A stretch of 64,000 nt of DNA from assembly GCF_900156865.1 (NCBI RefSeq), contig NZ_LT732529.1, positions 4,133,073 through 4,197,072 of the forward strand. The letters run 5' to 3'. Positions within the stretch are counted from its first letter, which is position 1. Each line of letters starts with the position of its first letter. The stretch is from Litchfieldia sinesaloumensis. Lineage in GTDB: Bacteria > Bacillota > Bacilli > Bacillales > Bacillaceae_L. The position numbers and the translations under genes were made by a program. This document shows, piece after piece, positions 1-8,177 of this stretch. The notes under the pieces were generated by a model. The model had not been told where the DNA came from. It saw nothing but the letters and a program-made list of their open reading frames with translations, and did no database searches.

Positions 1-1
1 C

Positions 2-2236
2 TATCCGACTGACTATAATGATGTGGCGAGACCGTATACACCTGCATGGCAAGAAAGTATTACAGGTGTTAAAAAGGAGCACGTCATTCAGGTTGCACGA
101 GAGTTTGCTGAGAATGCGGCTTTAACTCAAGGTAAATCGATGATTGCGATGGGCGGAGGAACAAATCATTGGTTCCATAGCGACCAAATCTATCGTTCCA
201 TCTTAAATCTAGTCATACTTACAGGCTCACAAGGAGTCAATGGTGGTGGCTGGGCTCACTATGTAGGGCAAGAAAAGGTTCGTCCATTAGAGGGATTCCA
301 GCAAATTGCGTTTGCAAATGACTGGGTAAAATCACCGAAATTAATGAACGGAACATCCTTCTTCTATTTTGCAACAGAGCAATTCCGCTATGAATATGAC
401 TTTGATGACAGAGAAACAGACTGGGGTAGCCAGTATTCCAAAATGCATCCGGCCGATTTTAATGCAATGTCAGCAAGATTGGGTTGGTTACCTAGCTTTC
501 CGTCTCTTTCTCAAAACACACTTGATGTCATGAAGGATGCTCGTGCAAAAAGCAGTGATGACAAAGAAGCGACGGATTACATCGCTAAGCAATTAGTCGA
601 TGGTGAGTTAGAATTTGCAATTGAAAATCCGAATGACCCCCGAAATTTTCCGAGAGTTTTCTTTAATTGGCGTTCTAATTTACTAGGGGATAGTGGTAAA
701 GGTCACGAGTATTTTGCCAAGCATTTAATAGGGTCAAAGGATACGGTCTTATCTGATCCAGAACAATCCTGGCAGCCTAAGGATGTGAAAGTTTCTGAGA
801 AACCACCAGAAGGTAAAACGGATCTCTTCATCAGTATGGATTTCCGGATGACAAGCTCAGGATTATTCTCAGATATCATTTTGCCTGCAGCCACTTGGTA
901 TGAAAAGCAAGATATTAGTACCACGGATTTACACCCATTCGTACATCCATTTAATGCGGCGATTAGTCCACCTTGGGATACTAGAAGTGACTGGGACGCA
1001 TTCAGAGAAATTGCCAAAGCCTTTTCAGAGCTTGCGAAAGAACATTTACCTGCACAAGAGGATCTTGTTATCTCACCTCTTGCTCATGACACGATTAATG
1101 AAATTGCTCAACCATTTGGAAAAGTGAAGGATTGGCGTAAGGGAGAAGTAGAAGGTATCCCTGGTAAAACAATGCCAAACTTCAATTACGTTCAGCGGGA
1201 TTATCCAAATGTGTATGACATGTGGATAACAATTGGGCCGAATATTAAAAATGGCTATGGAACGAAAGGTGTAAAAATCCCTGGGGATAAAGTATACCAA
1301 TCCTTATTAGATCGCTTAGGACCATCAAAACATGAAGGAATCGGAAAAGGATATCCATCGCTCTATAGTGATGTTCAAGCAATCAATGCAATTCTCCTTA
1401 TGTCCGGTGCAACGAATGGAAAGCGCGCAGTTGAAGGTTGGAAGTCGATGGAACATAAGACTGGGAAGAAGCTTGCCCATATCTCGGAGCCGCGTGAAGA
1501 AGAGGACTTTACGTTAAATGCCTTAACGATTCAACCGAGACAAACTCTCTCAACTCCGGTATGGAGCGGGTTGGAAAGTGATGGTCGCAGGTATTCACCT
1601 TTTACAGTAAACAAAGAGTACCACATTCCGTGGCATACATTGACTGGCCGACAAAGCTTTTATTTAGATCATGAAGTAATGCTAGATTACGGGGAAGGAC
1701 TTCCATTATATATACCGCCAATTAACAAAGGTCCGTTTGTGAAAGGTGAAAAAGAGATTGAGAATACTGGAAAGTCGATTACCCTTCGTTACATGACTCC
1801 TCACCAAAAGTGGGGAATCCATACGATGTTTACCGATACACAGCATATGGTGCAACTCTTTAGAGGCTGGCAGGTTGTGTGGATGAATGAAGAAGATGGT
1901 GCAGAAATCGGCATTAAGGATAACGATTGGATTGAACTGTATAACCGAAATGGTGCCGTTGTCGCAAGAGCGGTATTAACGTACAGAATGCCGCGAGGAG
2001 CTGTATATATGCACCATGCTCAAGACCGGACAATGGGGGTACCAGGAAATACGATTAATAAAAATCGCGGTGGAACACATAACAGCGTAACAAGAATCTA
2101 TCCTAAGGCAACACATATGATTGGTGGTTATTCACAGCTTAGCTATGGATTCAATTATTATGGACCAACAGGTAGCCAGCGAGATACGCTAACGATTGTT
2201 CGCCCATTAAAGGAGGTCGACTGGCTTGAGAATTAA
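2..2236 (+). CDS. narG: Respiratory nitrate reductase alpha subunit NarG, 3' part only
   Basis: Catalytic molybdopterin subunit of membrane-bound nitrate reductase, which reduces nitrate to nitrite with quinol electrons on the inner face of the membrane. The window opens inside the gene: the frame is open from base 2, before a GTG at 23 that is an internal valine. About 744 residues remain of a family length near 1,220, so the N-terminal Fe-S and substrate-channel part lies upstream. The C-terminal molybdopterin-dinucleotide-binding region is present, including a YNRNGAVVARAVLTYRMPRG-like stretch and the NKNRGGTHNSVTRIYPK tail typical of NarG. The 3' end overlaps the narH start by 11 bases and carries narH's ribosome site (AAAGGAGGT, about 2209). 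No frameshift was seen. Confidence 0.97.
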   Translation, partial: YPTDYNDVARPYTPAWQESITGVKKEHVIQVAREFAENAALTQGKSMIAMGGGTNHWFHSDQIYRSILNLVILTGSQGVNGGGWAHYVGQEKVRPLEGFQQIAFANDWVKSPKLMNGTSFFYFATEQFRYEYDFDDRETDWGSQYSKMHPADFNAMSARLGWLPSFPSLSQNTLDVMKDARAKSSDDKEATDYIAKQLVDGELEFAIENPNDPRNFPRVFFNWRSNLLGDSGKGHEYFAKHLIGSKDTVLSDPEQSWQPKDVKVSEKPPEGKTDLFISMDFRMTSSGLFSDIILPAATWYEKQDISTTDLHPFVHPFNAAISPPWDTRSDWDAFREIAKAFSELAKEHLPAQEDLVISPLAHDTINEIAQPFGKVKDWRKGEVEGIPGKTMPNFNYVQRDYPNVYDMWITIGPNIKNGYGTKGVKIPGDKVYQSLLDRLGPSKHEGIGKGYPSLYSDVQAINAILLMSGATNGKRAVEGWKSMEHKTGKKLAHISEPREEEDFTLNALTIQPRQTLSTPVWSGLESDGRRYSPFTVNKEYHIPWHTLTGRQSFYLDHEVMLDYGEGLPLYIPPINKGPFVKGEKEIENTGKSITLRYMTPHQKWGIHTMFTDTQHMVQLFRGWQVVWMNEEDGAEIGIKDNDWIELYNRNGAVVARAVLTYRMPRGAVYMHHAQDRTMGVPGNTINKNRGGTHNSVTRIYPKATHMIGGYSQLSYGFNYYGPTGSQRDTLTIVRPLKEVDWLEN

Positions 2237-3728
2237 AGCACAAGTGGCGATGGTGATGCACCTAGACAAGTGTATCGGCTGTCATACTTGTTCTGTCACA
2301 TGTAAAAATGTATGGACGAATCGACCGGGTATGGAGTACGTATGGTACAACAACGTGGAAACACGTCCAGGACCAGGGTACCCGAAGGAATGGGAAAATA
2401 CGGACCGCTATAAGGGTGGTTGGACATTACGAAATGGAAAACTGCACTTAAAAGCGGGTGGTCCAATTTCCAAGCTAGCAAACATTTTTTACAACCCAAA
2501 TATGGCAGACCTTGATGACTTTTATGAGCCGTGGACATACGATTTTGAACATCTACACCAAGCAAAAAAAGGGGAAAATATCCCTGTTGCACGCCCAAAA
2601 TCGATGATTACCGGTAAATATATTGATAAACCAGAATGGGGTTCCAACTGGGACGATGACCTAGCGGGTGGTAGTGAAATTGTTCCAATGGATCCAAACG
2701 TTCAAAAGCTACAAGAGCATGTTGCAATGGAATATGAAAAGACATTTATGATGTATTTGCCACGAATTTGTGAACACTGCCTAAATCCATCCTGTGTGGC
2801 TTCTTGTCCGTCGGGCGCACTTTACAAGCGGGATGAAGATGGGATTGTTTTAGTTGATCAGGATGCATGTCGTGGCTGGCGTTTTTGTATGAACGGTTGC
2901 CCTTATCACAAGGTGTATTACAACTGGAACACACATAAGGCAGAAAAGTGTAACTTCTGTTATCCGCGAACTGAAGCAGGATTACCAACAATTTGTTCGG
3001 AAACATGCGTAGGTCGAATTCGTTATATCGGAGTTGTCCTATATGACGCAGACCGTGTAAAAGAAGCGGCATCAGTTGAAGACCCGAAAGACTTATATGA
3101 AGCACAATTATCTGTCTTTTTAGATCCATTTGATCCAGAAGTAATTGCAAAAGCAGAAGAACAAGGAATCAATCATAGCTGGATAAAAAGTGCGCAGGAA
3201 TCACCTGTGTATAAAATGGCTATGAAGTGGAAGATTGCATTGCCATTGCATCCAGAATATAGAACCTTACCAATGGTATGGTATGTGCCACCCCTTAGCC
3301 CAATTATGAACCATATCACAAATGAGCAATCTTTAAGTGCAGATGGCTATATCCCAGCAGTAGATGATATGAGAATTCCAATGGAATATCTGGCTTCTAT
3401 TCTTTCTGCTGATGATACGGATGTCATTCGCAGAGTATTGCTCAAGATGGCAGCGATGCGAGTTCATATGCGTGCAAAAACAGTTGGAGGAATTGACGAA
3501 GTGGAAATGTCTAAGCTTTTAAAGGAAGCGAACACGACGGTTGAAGAGATCGAAGAAATGCAGCGTCTATTAGGAGTTGCCAAGTACAATGAGCGATTTG
3601 TAATTCCAACAGGCCGACGTGAAATGGATGAAGACCTCCACTACAAGCAAGGCGCATGTAGCATTGAAGATTTAGCACCACCAGAAGGAATGGTGACATA
3701 TCCTTTTGAAAGAAGTGGAAATCAATGA
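2226..3728 (+). CDS. narH: Nitrate reductase beta subunit NarH (iron-sulfur electron carrier)
   Basis: Carries electrons from the NarI hemes to NarG. The 500 residues match the family. The TTG start at 2226 lies 7-8 bases after AAAGGAGG. Four cysteine groups are visible: CIGCHTCSVTC near residue 16; CEHCLNPSCVASCPSGA near 182; CRGWRFCMNGCPYHK near 215, where Trp replaces one Cys as expected for the [3Fe-4S] cluster of NarH; and CNFCYPRTEAGLPTICSETC near 242. The last codons overlap narJ by an ATGA junction, so translation of the two is probably coupled. Confidence 0.97.
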   Translation: MRIKAQVAMVMHLDKCIGCHTCSVTCKNVWTNRPGMEYVWYNNVETRPGPGYPKEWENTDRYKGGWTLRNGKLHLKAGGPISKLANIFYNPNMADLDDFYEPWTYDFEHLHQAKKGENIPVARPKSMITGKYIDKPEWGSNWDDDLAGGSEIVPMDPNVQKLQEHVAMEYEKTFMMYLPRICEHCLNPSCVASCPSGALYKRDEDGIVLVDQDACRGWRFCMNGCPYHKVYYNWNTHKAEKCNFCYPRTEAGLPTICSETCVGRIRYIGVVLYDADRVKEAASVEDPKDLYEAQLSVFLDPFDPEVIAKAEEQGINHSWIKSAQESPVYKMAMKWKIALPLHPEYRTLPMVWYVPPLSPIMNHITNEQSLSADGYIPAVDDMRIPMEYLASILSADDTDVIRRVLLKMAAMRVHMRAKTVGGIDEVEMSKLLKEANTTVEEIEEMQRLLGVAKYNERFVIPTGRREMDEDLHYKQGACSIEDLAPPEGMVTYPFERSGNQ

Positions 3729-4327
3729 CCAATGAAGCAAAAGCAATTTTAATCATCATGTCACGAATTCTCGATTATCCGGACCAAACCCTCCTTGAAG
3801 GGTATCCGGAAATTGAGGAGTATGTAAATGCCGAGGTTGGCTCTGTAAGGATAAGAAATGAGATTTTAGAAAGAATAGCCCCACTTTTTAAGATGCCAAT
3901 CCTTGAATTACAGGAGCTGTACGTGGAAACCTTTGATTATAAGGATAAAACGGGCCTATATTTAACTGCTCATGAACTGGGTGACAGTCGCAAACGAGGG
4001 GCAGCTTTAATTAAGTTACAGAAGTTAATTGTTGAAGGCGGATTTGAATACCAAGGAAATGAAATTGTGGATTATATCCCCATGCTGTTTGAGTTATTAG
4101 CTCATGCACCGGAGGGAGAAAACTTTGCGAGATTACACCGGCGCTTAGCTTTTGCGGTAGATCGAATTCATAAAAACCTTTTTGATTCAAACCCTTATCA
4201 GAGAATTGTCGATTTATTAATGATGTTTGTTTTCGAAGCACCAGAAGTAGAAGAAGTTACCTTACTTGAAAATCAACGTGAGGAAGCAGATTTGGAAGAA
4301 CTGCCATACCCGATGTTTTATCAATAA
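3725..4327 (+). CDS. narJ: Nitrate reductase assembly chaperone NarJ
   Basis: Dedicated cytoplasmic chaperone that holds the NarGH apo-complex during cofactor insertion and docking to NarI; not part of the final enzyme. 200 residues, mostly helical, with the NarJ/TorD-type core around YVETFDYKDKTGLYLTAHE and the following ELGDSRKRG segment. ATG at 3725 overlaps the narH stop (ATGA). Unusually, the next gene, narI, does not follow directly: a 315-base gap holding a DnaA-box cluster and a repeat lies between. Confidence 0.95.
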   Translation: MTNEAKAILIIMSRILDYPDQTLLEGYPEIEEYVNAEVGSVRIRNEILERIAPLFKMPILELQELYVETFDYKDKTGLYLTAHELGDSRKRGAALIKLQKLIVEGGFEYQGNEIVDYIPMLFELLAHAPEGENFARLHRRLAFAVDRIHKNLFDSNPYQRIVDLLMMFVFEAPEVEEVTLLENQREEADLEELPYPMFYQ

Positions 4328-4341
4328 TAATGTTCATAACT

Positions 4342-4477
4342 TGTGGACAATGTGGATAACACTGATGCTTTTCTGTGGATAACGTGGATATTGTGGAAAA
4401 TGAAAATCGACATCCGCTGAACACTATCCACAAAAGGGTCCACAGGTTGTGGAAAACAAATGTTCTTATGTGGATAA
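4342..4477. promoter_or_regulatory. Cluster of DnaA boxes between narJ and narI
   Basis: Three perfect matches to the DnaA 9-mer (TGTGGATAA, the complement of TTATCCACA) lie at 4351-4359, 4374-4382 and 4469-4477. One-mismatch copies lie at 4342-4350 (TGTGGACAA), 4392-4400 and 4448-4456 (both TGTGGAAAA), and one in the other orientation at 4424-4432 (CTATCCACA). A weaker copy is at 4383. Seven good boxes in 136 bp is far above chance. No dnaA or dnaN gene is near, so this is not an ordinary oriC. A DnaA-titrating or DnaA-regulated locus is the simplest reading. Confidence 0.75.
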
Positions 4478-4501
4478 GTAGTATGTTATAAGTCGTTTTT
4501 G

Positions 4502-4620
4502 GTGTCTAGCTACAGGCGGCCTCGACTCTCGGGTCTAAGCCAATCGCTTCTGAAGGTAAAAGGCACCTTCTGTCAGCGCTCGTTAGTGATGTTCCTAATT
4601 AACAGCGCCTTACGCTTTTC
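4502..4620. repeat. Dispersed intergenic repeat (TGTCTAGC...GCGCTTTTC type), short copy
   Basis: Begins GTGTCTAGCTACAGGCG and ends CCTTACGCTTTTC. Shared blocks with the copy at 45709-45890 include CTAAGCCAATCGCTTC, GAAGGTAAA, CACCTTCTGTCAGCGCTCGT, and TTAGT-GATGTTCCT near the end. This copy lacks about 60 bases present in the other. It separates the DnaA-box cluster from the narI ribosome site. It resembles non-coding intergenic repeats known from Bacillus-type genomes; no open reading frame is apparent. Confidence 0.8.
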
Positions 4621-4642
4621 TATTTTGAAAGGAGGTCATTGG

Positions 4643-5344
4643 ATGGAATTATATTTCTGGTGGACGGCATATCCTTATATATGCATTGCAATCCTTGTTG
4701 TGGGAACATTTTACCGCTTCGTATTTCGCGGCAAGAGTTGGACAGCACCATCAACGGAAATCTTTGAAAAGAAGTGGCTTAAGTATGCGTCCGTTATCTT
4801 CCATTATGGGATTATTTTTGCCTTTTTCGGACATGTCATGGGGATGTTGATACCACTTGAGTTTTATAATGCAATTGGAGTAGACGACCACACGTACCAC
4901 TTATTTGCAATTGTTGGTGGTGGATTTGCTGGACTAATGGTTGTCCTCGGTTTGCTTCTATTTTTAATTCGAAAGTTTGTAATCGAACGAGTTAACGTCC
5001 ATACAACAGCGGGTAGTTATTTTACAATCATCCTCCTACTTCTTGTAGCTGGTTTAGGTACGTATATGACAATTGTCTACAATACAACGGTAGCAGCGTA
5101 TGAATATAGACTATCAATCGGGCCATGGTTTCGCAGTTTATTCACATTAAATCCACAGCCTGAATTAATGCTCGGGGTGCCAGGGTTATTTAAATTACAT
5201 GTGATTTTATCATTTTTATTATTTGCCTCTATTCCATTTACAAAGCTCGTTCATATGTTTAGTTTTCCATTGCGTTACCCTACCCGGGCACCACAGCAAT
5301 ACCGTTCACGTGATAGCTATTCAAAAAATACACGTCAAAACTAA
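4643..5344 (+). CDS. narI: Nitrate reductase gamma subunit NarI (cytochrome b)
   Basis: Membrane diheme cytochrome b that oxidises menaquinol and passes electrons to NarH. 233 residues with five hydrophobic segments. Candidate heme-ligand histidines sit in IFHYGIIFAFFGHVMG (near 50-65) and LHVILSFLLFASIPFTKLVHMF (near 190-210). The start is ATG 4643, directly after AAAGGAGGTCATTGG. The open frame extends back to 4499, but that part encodes the repeat and is not NarI-like. Followed by a strong terminator at 5343. Confidence 0.95.
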   Translation: MELYFWWTAYPYICIAILVVGTFYRFVFRGKSWTAPSTEIFEKKWLKYASVIFHYGIIFAFFGHVMGMLIPLEFYNAIGVDDHTYHLFAIVGGGFAGLMVVLGLLLFLIRKFVIERVNVHTTAGSYFTIILLLLVAGLGTYMTIVYNTTVAAYEYRLSIGPWFRSLFTLNPQPELMLGVPGLFKLHVILSFLLFASIPFTKLVHMFSFPLRYPTRAPQQYRSRDSYSKNTRQN

Positions 5345-5367
5345 GAGAGGATTCCTCTCTTTTTTAT
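5343..5367 (+). terminator. Terminator of the nar operon
   Basis: AAGAGAGG-ATT-CCTCTCT hairpin followed by a T tract, starting at the narI stop codon. Confidence 0.9.
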
Positions 5368-5393
5368 TTTCAACTTTATAAACATCCCCCAAT

Positions 5394-5436
5394 TTTGACC
5401 CACGTCAAAGTTTCCCTCTCAACCTCCGCTTACAAT
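5394..5436 (+). promoter_or_regulatory. Promoter of the CxxC metal-binding gene with FNR-like inverted repeat
   Basis: Perfect inverted repeat TTTGAC-CCAC-GTCAAA at 5394-5409 (centre 5401.5), followed by a TACAAT minus-10 at 5431-5436. The arms follow the E. coli-type FNR layout (TTGAT-N4-ATCAA) with C/G for T/A, and differ from the TGTGA-N6-TCACA boxes found at 9805, 33969 and 42838. The centre sits at about -40.5. The regulator may be the Crp/Fnr protein encoded at 5874. Confidence 0.55.
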
Positions 5437-5466
5437 AGAGATATAAACAAAGAGGAGGAAAATACA

Positions 5467-5688
5467 ATGAAAACCGCCACTTATCAAATGGAAGAACTCA
5501 GTTGCCCAAGTTGTATCAAAAAAATAGAGAAAGCTTTATCAAAACAAGAAGGAGTAGAAGACGTAAAAGTATTGTTTAACTCAGGAAAGGTAAAGGTTAC
5601 GTATCAAGAGGGCGAGGTAAATCCAAATCAATATAAAGAAATCCTAACCAAATTGGGCTATCCTGTTTTGTCTACAAAGATCAACTAA
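5467..5688 (+). CDS. Small heavy-metal-associated (HMA/CopZ-like) protein
   Basis: 73-residue single-domain ferredoxin-like fold of the HMA family, which binds soft metals such as Cu(I) through a CxxC loop. Here the loop is SCPSCIKKIE near residues 12-21, Cys-Pro-Ser-Cys rather than the more usual MxCxxC. The rest (EGVEDVKVLFNSGKVKVTY) is typical. ATG 5467 follows AGAGGAGGAAAATACA; the open frame upstream to 5395 has no ribosome site. It lies upstream of a Crp/Fnr regulator and a flavodoxin, not a copper ATPase, so its partner may be redox or nitrosative-stress related. Metal specificity cannot be read from sequence. Confidence 0.85.
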   Translation: MKTATYQMEELSCPSCIKKIEKALSKQEGVEDVKVLFNSGKVKVTYQEGEVNPNQYKEILTKLGYPVLSTKIN

Positions 5689-5873
5689 TAAAAAGAGATA
5701 GAAAGAAAAAGTCATACTAACTTTGTCCCTATGAGTTTTAGCACAGACAATTCTTCTCGCATCTAGTATTGTTAATGAAAAGGCAAGTTCTTTCCTAAGC
5801 CGTGGTACTTGTCCATTAGTAATAAACGAAATAGATGTCACCACTTGACCTATATATAAAGGAGTGTAGAAGA

Positions 5874-6581
5874 ATGGCCTGTCATTCTTGTAGTCACAAC
5901 GCTACTATGAAAAGCTCATGTATTTCGCGAGTTCCGATTTTTAACCACTTAACAGAAAGTGAAATGGCTGAAATATCAAAGGTTGTTGTAAGTAGGAAAC
6001 TAAAAAAAGGGGAGCTTTTATTCCATTCGGATGAACTCTCTGAACATCTTTTCATCGTTCATAAAGGGTTAATGAAAATGTACAGAATCACTGAAAATGG
6101 CAAGGAACAAATTATCAGATTTGTTGAAGAGGCCGATTTTATTGGTGAGCTATCTCTTTTTTCAAAGTCAATGACAACATGCTTTGCTGAAGCGATGGAA
6201 GACACGGAAGTGTGTACAATCCAGCAGAAAGATATTCATCAATTGCTTTTACATTATCCAACCATTTCATTGAAAATTTTAGAGGAAATCACGAGAAGGC
6301 TCCATGAAACCGAAGCGTTAATCGAAAAATTAAACTCACAGGACGTGGAGAAGCGCGTTGCCAGTTATTTGCTGGAGTTAATTGAGAGTCAAGCAAATGA
6401 TTCAATGACCATACAATTACCGGTTCGTAAAACGGATCTTGCATCCTATCTTGGAACATCACAGGAAACTTTAAGTCGTAGACTATCGGCATTTCAAGAA
6501 AAAGGTCTGATTGAGTTAAAAGGACAAAGGAAAATTATCATCAAACAACTAGAATTGCTAAAAAAGAAGGCAAACAACTAA
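5874..6581 (+). CDS. Crp/Fnr-family regulator with N-terminal cysteine cluster
   Basis: 235-residue transcription factor: N-terminal MACHSCSHN with Cys at 3, 6 and 16 (CHSC then SSC), a cyclic-nucleotide-fold sensor domain about 25-145, and a C-terminal winged helix. The recognition helix SQETLSRRLSAF keeps the E..SR pattern of FNR. B. subtilis FNR carries its Fe-S cysteines at the C-terminus, whereas here they are N-terminal as in E. coli FNR, so an Fe-S or thiol redox sensor is plausible but unproven. ATG 5874 follows AAAGGAGTG; the longer frame from 5835 reads through that ribosome site. The neighbours (HMA protein, flavodoxin) suggest a redox-responsive cluster. It may be the factor acting on the FNR-type boxes in this window, or a second regulator beside a C-terminal-type FNR elsewhere. 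Confidence 0.85.
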   Translation: MACHSCSHNATMKSSCISRVPIFNHLTESEMAEISKVVVSRKLKKGELLFHSDELSEHLFIVHKGLMKMYRITENGKEQIIRFVEEADFIGELSLFSKSMTTCFAEAMEDTEVCTIQQKDIHQLLLHYPTISLKILEEITRRLHETEALIEKLNSQDVEKRVASYLLELIESQANDSMTIQLPVRKTDLASYLGTSQETLSRRLSAFQEKGLIELKGQRKIIIKQLELLKKKANN

Positions 6582-6597
6582 GGAAAAGGTGATTGCG

Positions 6598-7059
6598 TTG
6601 AACAATGCCATTCTTGTATACGCAAGTATGTCAGGAAATACAGAGTTGATGGCAACGTATATTGCAGAAGGTATTAAAGAAAAAGGGGTCCAACTGGACG
6701 TGAAAGAATGTTTTGAAGTAACCCCAGGGGATCTCGTCAAATACGATGGAATTATCATTGGAAGCTATACATGGGGCGATGGAGAACTTCCAGATGAATT
6801 AATAGATTTCTATGATGAAATGGATCAACTCGAATTCCATCACAAAAAGAGTGCAGTGTTTGGTTCCGGAAGCACACTTTATTCGAATTTCGGTGGTGCA
6901 GTTGATTTACTTATGGAAAAGCTTAAAGAGCGTGGAGCAGAAATAATAGGAAGTCCTCTAAAAGTGGAATATACTCCAAATGATCAAGATGAGATAGCTT
7001 GTAAAGATTTCGGTAGGCTATTTGCAGATAGACTTAAAATAGATAGTACAATAAGGTAG
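6598..7059 (+). CDS. Flavodoxin
   Basis: 153-residue FMN electron carrier. The phosphate-binding loop is SMSGNTE near residue 11, followed by the FMN-stacking segment IIIGSYTWGDGELPDE near 55-70 and GSGSTLYSNFGGAVD. The start is TTG 6598, six bases after AAAGGTGA; GTG 6589 is in frame but overlaps that ribosome site. It begins 16 bases after the Crp/Fnr stop and is probably co-transcribed with it. Flavodoxin activates pyruvate formate-lyase activase in other bacteria; pflBA is present in this window, but the link is inference. Confidence 0.92.
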   Translation: MNNAILVYASMSGNTELMATYIAEGIKEKGVQLDVKECFEVTPGDLVKYDGIIIGSYTWGDGELPDELIDFYDEMDQLEFHHKKSAVFGSGSTLYSNFGGAVDLLMEKLKERGAEIIGSPLKVEYTPNDQDEIACKDFGRLFADRLKIDSTIR

Positions 7060-7092
7060 AGGGCTCCTTCGAGAACGAGGGGCCTTTTTTTC
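7060..7092 (+). terminator. Terminator after flavodoxin
   Basis: GGCTCC-T-TCG / CGA-GGGGCC stem with AGAA loop, then seven T residues. Confidence 0.8.
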
Positions 7093-7097
7093 TATTA

Positions 7098-7144
7098 TTG
7101 ACAAGTCATAGATTTTTTTATAAAATTATCTCGAATTCAAGATA
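7098..7144 (+). promoter_or_regulatory. SigA promoter with MhqR-type operator
   Basis: TTGACA at 7098-7103, 17-base spacer, TAAAAT at 7121-7126. The near-perfect palindrome TATCTCGAATTCAAGATA follows at 7127-7144 (one mismatch between 9-base arms), overlapping the expected start point. This matches the published MhqR operator pattern of B. subtilis (ATCTCGAATTCGAGAT). It predicts repression relieved by quinones or other electrophiles. Confidence 0.8.
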
Positions 7145-7233
7145 TTTAACTTTAAGGTAAAAAGAAATGCATATACGTAAATATTCAGTTGAAAAATAAA
7201 GTAGGTTTACTTATGGAAGGAGATAAAAACAAG

Positions 7234-8163
7234 ATGAAAACAGCAGGCATTCATCACATTACTGCAATCGTTGGACATCCCCAAGAGAATGTTGATTTTT
7301 ATGCCGGAGTTTTGGGACTTCGTCTAGTCAAACAAACAGTCAATTTTGATGACCCAGGTACGTACCATTTTTACTTTGGTGACGATGTTGGAAGTCCAGG
7401 TAGCATTATTACATTTTTCCCATGGGCTAATGCAACTCAAGGAGAAATTGGCGATGGTCAAGTGGGTGTTACTAGTTACCTAGTTCCTAAGGGAGCATTA
7501 TCTTTTTGGGAATCCAGGTTAACTAAATTTGGCATTAATTATGATAAAACTGAACGATTTGGTGAACAGTATCTTCAATTTAATGATATTCATGGTTTGC
7601 GACTTGAAATTGTAGAACGTGAAGAAGGACCAAACAACAAGTGGGAATTTGGTGAAATAACCTCCGATGTTGCGATTAAAGGATTCGGTGGTGCAATTTT
7701 GTTTTCTTCAAAGCCTGATGAAACCGAAAAACTTCTAACTCTCATGGGTCTTGAACGTGTTGGTGAAGAGGGAGATCTTGTTCGGTTCACATCTGAAGGT
7801 GACATTGGGAATGTTATTGATATAAAACGAACTCCTGGGCAAAGAGGAAGAATGGGTGTAGGAACTGTCCATCATATCGCGTGGCGTACGAAGGACGATG
7901 AAGAGCAATTGGCTTGGAGACAGTATATTTCAAAAAATGGTTATAGAGTAACAGATGTGCGTGACCGTAATTATTTTAATGCCATATATTTTAGAGAACA
8001 TGGAGAAATTCTATTTGAAATTGCAACAGACCCTCCAGGCTTTGGCATTGATGAAGACTATGAGAAGATGGGTTCAAATTTAAAGCTCCCTCCACAATAT
8101 GAACCCCATCGCCAACAGATTGAAACTGTCTTATTACCGTATGAAGTAAGAAGCCTAGATTAG
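7234..8163 (+). CDS. Ring-cleaving dioxygenase, glyoxalase/VOC family (MhqO/MhqA-like)
   Basis: 309-residue two-module VOC protein resembling the Bacillus Mhq dioxygenases that open hydroquinone or catechol-type rings for detoxification. Probable metal ligands are His in IHHITAIVG near residue 7, His in TVHHIAWRT near 215 and Glu in EILFEIATDPPG near 262. ATG 7234 is favoured because the homologous start MKTAGIHHIT lies there with GGAAGGAG upstream; an in-frame extension to 7189 is unlikely. The upstream MhqR-like operator and the co-transcribed flavin reductase support a quinone-stress role. The exact substrate is unknown. Confidence 0.9.
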   Translation: MKTAGIHHITAIVGHPQENVDFYAGVLGLRLVKQTVNFDDPGTYHFYFGDDVGSPGSIITFFPWANATQGEIGDGQVGVTSYLVPKGALSFWESRLTKFGINYDKTERFGEQYLQFNDIHGLRLEIVEREEGPNNKWEFGEITSDVAIKGFGGAILFSSKPDETEKLLTLMGLERVGEEGDLVRFTSEGDIGNVIDIKRTPGQRGRMGVGTVHHIAWRTKDDEEQLAWRQYISKNGYRVTDVRDRNYFNAIYFREHGEILFEIATDPPGFGIDEDYEKMGSNLKLPPQYEPHRQQIETVLLPYEVRSLD

Positions 8164-8177
8164 GAGGAGTTAATAAT

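Noticed and set aside
4499..4642. N-terminal extension of NarI
   Set aside because: This frame encodes the dispersed repeat, and a strong ribosome site lies directly before ATG 4643.
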